From Desulfobacteraceae bacterium (GTDB lineage: Bacteria > Desulfobacterota > DSM-4660 > Desulfatiglandales > B25-G16), in contig JAUWZC010000138.1 of assembly GCA_030615565.1 (NCBI GenBank), positions 1-6,084 of the forward strand: a stretch of DNA of 6,084 nucleotides. The letters are read 5' to 3'. The notes under the pieces are model-generated. The model was not told the DNA's origin, did not search any database, and saw only the letters and a list, made by a program, of their open reading frames with translations. Shown here piece after piece: positions 5,456 through 6,084 of the stretch (position 1 is the first letter of the stretch; each line of letters starts with the position of its first letter). A program made the translations under genes and the position numbers.

Positions 5456-5472
5456 CAATCATTGATTAAAAT
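5444..5472 (+). promoter_or_regulatory. Sigma-70-type promoter of cooC
   Basis: A perfect -35 TTGACA (5444-5449), an optimal 17-bp spacer and TAAAAT (5467-5472, 5/6 match to TATAAT) lie 50 bp upstream of the cooC ATG. This is the best promoter in the window. A second weaker pair (TTGATT 5462-5467, TATAAA 5484-5489, 16-bp spacer) overlaps it downstream. Confidence 0.6.
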
Positions 5473-5522
5473 ACACTTGATACTATAAAGATAACTTTTT
5501 TAGGCACCAGAAAGGAGAAAAA

Positions 5523-6084
5523 ATGCCCTATGCAATAGCTATGGCCGGAAAAGGTGGAACAGGTAAAACCACTATTGCTGGATTCTTAATTAAGTATCTG
5601 GTTCAAAAGGGCAAAACCCCTGTATTGGCAGTTGATGCTGATTCAAACACTAACCTTAATGAGGTTCTTGGGGTTTCGCTGAAAGCAACTTTAGGCACAG
5701 CTCGGGAGGAAATGAAAGATGGGGTAGTTCAACAGGGAATGACCAAACAGATGTTTATGGAGATGAAGCTGTCAGAGGCAGTAGTTGAGGGAGAAGGCTT
5801 TGACCTTATTGCCATGGGCAGGCCAGAAGGAGCTGGATGTTATTGCGCCGCTAACAGTCTATTATCTATGTATTTGGGGAAACTTATAGACAACTATCCA
5901 TATATGGTTATGGATAATGAAGCAGGCATGGAACATATAAGCCGGTTGACAACAAATAATGTTGACGTTCTGCTGGTTATTTCTGATCCTTCCATGAGAG
6001 GGATTGAAACTGCTGGCAGGATTAATACTTTAGTTGATGACTTGAAGGTAAGGGCAGCAAAGAGGTTTTTATTGATAAATCAGG
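5523..6084 (+). CDS. cooC: CooC/AcsF-type nickel-insertion ATPase for CO dehydrogenase (partial, 3' end outside window)
   Basis: This is a MinD/SIMIBI-class P-loop ATPase that helps mature the Ni-Fe-S active site of carbon monoxide dehydrogenase or acetyl-CoA synthase. The 187 visible residues are about three quarters of the usual 250-260. Visible motifs: a deviant Walker A GKGGTGKTT (9-17) with signature Lys10, the VDADSNTNL switch I segment (38-46), the paired-cysteine motif GCYCAAN (105-111) with Cys106 and Cys108, and a Walker B-like MVMDNEAGMEHISR (128-141). In characterised CooC the CxC pair binds metal at the dimer interface, and this is what separates it from MinD or ParA. The start is fixed by AAAGGAG (5511-5517) five bases before the ATG. 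A good promoter lies upstream. CODH/ACS genes would be expected just beyond the window. Whether it serves CODH (CooC) or ACS (AcsF) cannot be told here. Confidence 0.9.
   Translation, partial: MPYAIAMAGKGGTGKTTIAGFLIKYLVQKGKTPVLAVDADSNTNLNEVLGVSLKATLGTAREEMKDGVVQQGMTKQMFMEMKLSEAVVEGEGFDLIAMGRPEGAGCYCAANSLLSMYLGKLIDNYPYMVMDNEAGMEHISRLTTNNVDVLLVISDPSMRGIETAGRINTLVDDLKVRAAKRFLLINQ

Larger units (their letters stand above)
5173..5522. other. 350-bp divergent intergenic region between the EF-G-like gene and cooC
   Basis: It contains, left to right, a minus-strand promoter with an overlapping AT palindrome, a repeat-like stretch (about 5325-5345 and 5421-5440), and a good plus-strand promoter with an inverted repeat. 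A 61-codon minus-strand open frame spans 5273-5458. It has no ribosome binding site that I can see, has an unusual composition and runs across the tandem repeats, so I do not call it a gene. No tRNA, riboswitch fold or T-run terminator stands out. Confidence 0.6.

Noticed and set aside
5273..5458. 61-codon minus-strand open frame in the EF-G-like/cooC spacer
   Set aside because: It crosses the heptamer and 10-mer repeats, has no visible ribosome binding site, and its peptide (Met-, Arg- and aromatic-rich) looks like translated non-coding repeat DNA.

Overview
The window looks like ordinary chromosomal housekeeping DNA from an AT-rich, anaerobic Gram-negative bacterium. Three genes point that way: a lipoprotein with a clear lipobox, a molybdenum-cofactor gene, and a CooC/AcsF-type nickel-insertion ATPase that normally serves carbon monoxide dehydrogenase / acetyl-CoA synthase. 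A deltaproteobacterial (Desulfobacterota-like) or similar Wood-Ljungdahl anaerobe fits best, but this is inferred from gene content and style and not from a marker gene. No phage, transposase, CRISPR, rRNA or tRNA is visible.

Layout, left to right. The C-terminal end of an unidentified plus-strand gene (3-116) runs tail-to-tail into a minus-strand NhaD-type Na+/H+ antiporter gene (113-1561), and the two stop codons overlap. A 267-bp divergent intergenic region with two short perfect inverted repeats (1704-1716, 1734-1751) leads to a small plus-strand lipoprotein gene (1829-2305). That gene converges on a minus-strand MogA/MoaB molybdopterin adenylyltransferase gene (2359-2847). A 243-bp spacer (2848-3090) follows, holding degenerate heptamer repeats and nested inverted repeats. 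It separates mog from a complete minus-strand EF-G-like translational GTPase gene (3091-5172), which is of the EF-G2 type and not canonical EF-G. A 350-bp divergent spacer (5173-5522) holds a likely promoter for each flanking gene, a 17-bp AT-only palindrome, and more short degenerate tandem repeats. The window ends inside a plus-strand cooC-like gene (5523 to the edge), probably the first gene of a CODH/ACS locus lying to the right.

How the genes relate. There is no obvious single pathway. CooC (Ni insertion) and Mog (Mo/W cofactor) both mature metalloenzymes of anaerobic C1 and redox metabolism. NhaD handles Na+/H+ balance at the inner membrane. The EF-G2 gene is an autonomous translation-factor paralogue. 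Genes are mostly separate transcription units facing alternating directions.

I found no convincing undescribed system. The points most worth a second look are the G3-motif substitution in the EF-G-like protein (catalytic His position is Glu), the heptamer-type intergenic repeats, and the inverted repeat overlapping the cooC promoter.
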